The notes beneath the pieces were generated by a model. The model had not been told where the DNA came from and did not search any database. It worked only from the letters and a program-made list of their open reading frames with translations. A stretch of 5,947 nucleotides of DNA from Oscillospiraceae bacterium (GTDB lineage Bacteria > Bacillota > Clostridia > Oscillospirales > Ruminococcaceae): NCBI GenBank assembly GCA_009784765.1, contig WQXP01000083.1, forward strand, positions 1 through 5,947, written 5' to 3'. Position 1 is the stretch's first letter, and every line of letters begins with the position of its first letter. Of the stretch, positions 5,180 through 5,947 are shown in pieces. The position numbers and the translations under genes are program-made.

Positions 5180-5923
5180 TTATACAAGTATACCACGTTT
5201 TTTTAATTTAGTCAAGGGTTCGGCGTAAAAATGTTCAATATATGTCAAATATCTCCTTATCGGTATTGAGTGAGGCTCAGGGCAGGGCAGGGCAGCCCCC
5301 CTTTCTTTTGGCGCGGGGCGGGTGATTACCGCACTCGCGGACAGCTCCTGTGTGATTACACCGCTGCCCGACACTTCGTCTAAAATCATCACAGAGGGTT
5401 CATACCCCCCGGCTAATCGCGCATATTCGTGCATAAGCTGCAGAACTTTGTCTTTCCACTCAGGATTATAAGGCGCGTATCTGCCGTTAATACCCGCGAG
5501 AGTCGTCCTGCCGCTTCCGAAATAGCCGCTGCCCGAAACTAATCGCGCAAACCCGGCGACGCTGTCTGCTTTAGATTCGTAAGTTACCTGACCGCCTCCG
5601 CGCTGCATAATCCCGAAAAGATTGTTGCGATTTTGCGCCGCCTTGCTTGTTCCGTAATAAGACTCGTGGGAGGCTACTGCAAGAATGAACAGCGCGTTCA
5701 CGCCGTACTCCTCCTGTGCCTGTTCGACAGCCGCTCCAAGCCCGACAAGCCCCGACAAACTACGATTAGCGCGTATTGCACCAATCACAAACTCGAGCCT
5801 CTGCGCACATAGTTCGCTTGGCTCTGTAAGCTCTGTATTGACGGTGTAATCCCGCGCTGAAGCAGTCGCGCTCAGTGTGAACACTGCCGCAAGAGTCATA
5901 AGTATAAATAAAAAAGCTCTCAT
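5180..5923 (-). CDS. Secreted GH73-type endo-beta-N-acetylglucosaminidase
   Basis: A 247-residue exported hydrolase of the Pfam Glucosaminidase (GH73) family, expected to cut the GlcNAc-MurNAc backbone of peptidoglycan outside the membrane. A signal peptide covers 1-23 (Arg2, hydrophobic core AFLFILMTLAAVFTL, cleavage site ATASA|RDY). The domain runs from about 37 to 172: LAVASHESYYGTS (81-93) carries the general acid candidate Glu87 in the ES..G.S motif; NNLFGI (100-105) is the family hallmark; YNPEWKDKV (152-160) matches the C-terminal Y..dP.Y..K pattern. The 75-residue tail (173-247) has no recognised wall-binding repeat and contains VIT twice, then a Pro/Arg-rich stretch. Oddities: no SD precedes the ATG, and the start codon lies in the 3' arm of a terminator-like hairpin; the next ATG (5899) lacks an SD and would remove the charged n-region. 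The last codons contain the downstream promoter. Confidence 0.9.
   Translation of the reverse strand: MRAFLFILMTLAAVFTLSATASARDYTVNTELTEPSELCAQRLEFVIGAIRANRSLSGLVGLGAAVEQAQEEYGVNALFILAVASHESYYGTSKAAQNRNNLFGIMQRGGGQVTYESKADSVAGFARLVSGSGYFGSGRTTLAGINGRYAPYNPEWKDKVLQLMHEYARLAGGYEPSVMILDEVSGSGVITQELSASAVITRPAPKERGAALPCPEPHSIPIRRYLTYIEHFYAEPLTKLKKRGILV
5187..5215 (-). promoter_or_regulatory. Sigma-A-type promoter of the six-gene operon
   Basis: On the minus strand: -35 TTGACT (5215-5210), a 17-base A-rich spacer, and -10 TATACT (5192-5187) preceded by TGG, i.e. an extended -10 (TGn). Both hexamers differ from consensus at one position. The expected transcript start is about 5180, giving a leader of about 40 bases before the DUF2156 ATG. 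The promoter is placed inside the last codons of the glucosaminidase gene (Leu-Thr-Lys-Leu through Ile-Leu), so it adds transcription for the downstream genes independently of that gene. Confidence 0.82.
5280..5295. repeat. G-rich 16-base repeat, copy 2 (in the glucosaminidase gene)
   Basis: Identical to 1218-1233 and in the same orientation, but read in a different codon frame (Ala-Leu-Pro-Cys-Pro). It is followed by a C-run (5296-5301) that could pair with part of it. Confidence 0.5.
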
Positions 5924-5945
5924 ACAACCATTGTATGAGAGCTTT
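5910..5945 (-). terminator. Intrinsic terminator overlapping the glucosaminidase start codon
   Basis: A perfect 15-base-pair inverted repeat (arms 5913-5927 and 5931-5945) with a three-base loop (5928-5930), followed on the minus strand by TTTTTTATTTAT. Hairpin plus U-tract is the classic rho-independent form, read leftward, so it should end a transcript entering from beyond the right edge. The ATG of the glucosaminidase gene (5923-5921) is within the 3' arm. It may simply end the upstream gene, or act as an attenuator for the glucosaminidase gene. Confidence 0.8.
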
Positions 5946-5947
5946 GG

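Noticed and set aside
5140..5196. GTG start at 5196 extending the DUF2156 protein by 19 residues
   Set aside because: The codon lies within the promoter spacer, upstream of the predicted transcript start, and overlaps the glucosaminidase gene; the ATG at 5139 has an SD and fits the family start.
5901..5927. TATACT with TTGTAT 15 bases upstream as a promoter for the glucosaminidase gene
   Set aside because: The -35 match is poor, the spacing is short, and the transcript would begin downstream of the ATG at 5923 and about at or past the next ATG.
1..5947. Search for tRNA, rRNA, CRISPR arrays, insertion sequences, toxin-antitoxin or defence genes
   Set aside because: None seen on either strand; the window is almost wholly covered by seven housekeeping-type genes.

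Overview
The window reads as a compact, ordinary chromosomal stretch from a Bacillota (Firmicutes) bacterium, most likely an uncultured member of the Clostridia. This rests on a WhiA-type regulator, on MltG followed closely by a U32-family protein (a pairing also seen in Bacillus subtilis as yrrL...yrrNO), on purine-rich Shine-Dalgarno sites and on a sigma-A-like promoter. Base composition is roughly balanced by eye. Species-level placement is inference and weak. All seven genes lie on the minus strand, so the window is read from right to left.

Right end (5947 to 5180): a strong intrinsic terminator hairpin (5913-5945 plus a U-tract) is followed at once by a secreted GH73-type N-acetylglucosaminidase, whose only plausible start codon lies inside the 3' arm of that hairpin. 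The last codons of this gene contain an almost ideal promoter (TTGACT, 17-base spacer, extended -10 TATACT). Transcription from it should begin at about the gene's stop codon.

Middle and left (5139 to 1): from that promoter runs a probable six-gene operon. The genes are a DUF2156/LPG-synthase-C-like acyltransferase-fold protein; a DJ-1/PfpI-family protein; 5-formyltetrahydrofolate cyclo-ligase; the membrane endolytic transglycosylase MltG; a U32-family [Fe-S] protein (ho5U/RlhA/TrhP type); and the start of a WhiA-like regulator that runs off the left edge. After the DJ-1 gene, intergenic gaps are only 8 to 14 bases and SD sites touch the preceding stop codons, so the last five genes are surely co-transcribed. 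The one larger gap inside the operon (82 bases, 4155-4236) holds two GC-rich inverted repeats that look like a palindromic repeat element.

Functionally the genes mix cell-envelope work (glucosaminidase, MltG, perhaps the DUF2156 protein) with one-carbon metabolism, RNA modification and a growth/division regulator. I found no mobile element, CRISPR array, defence system, tRNA or rRNA, and nothing that amounts to a clear new biological system. The points most worth a second look are the terminator that overlaps a start codon, a WhiA-like protein with a strongly shortened N-terminal half, a cyclo-ligase lacking the usual GI-x-EP segment, the palindromic element, and marked over-representation of the heptamer AATCGCG.
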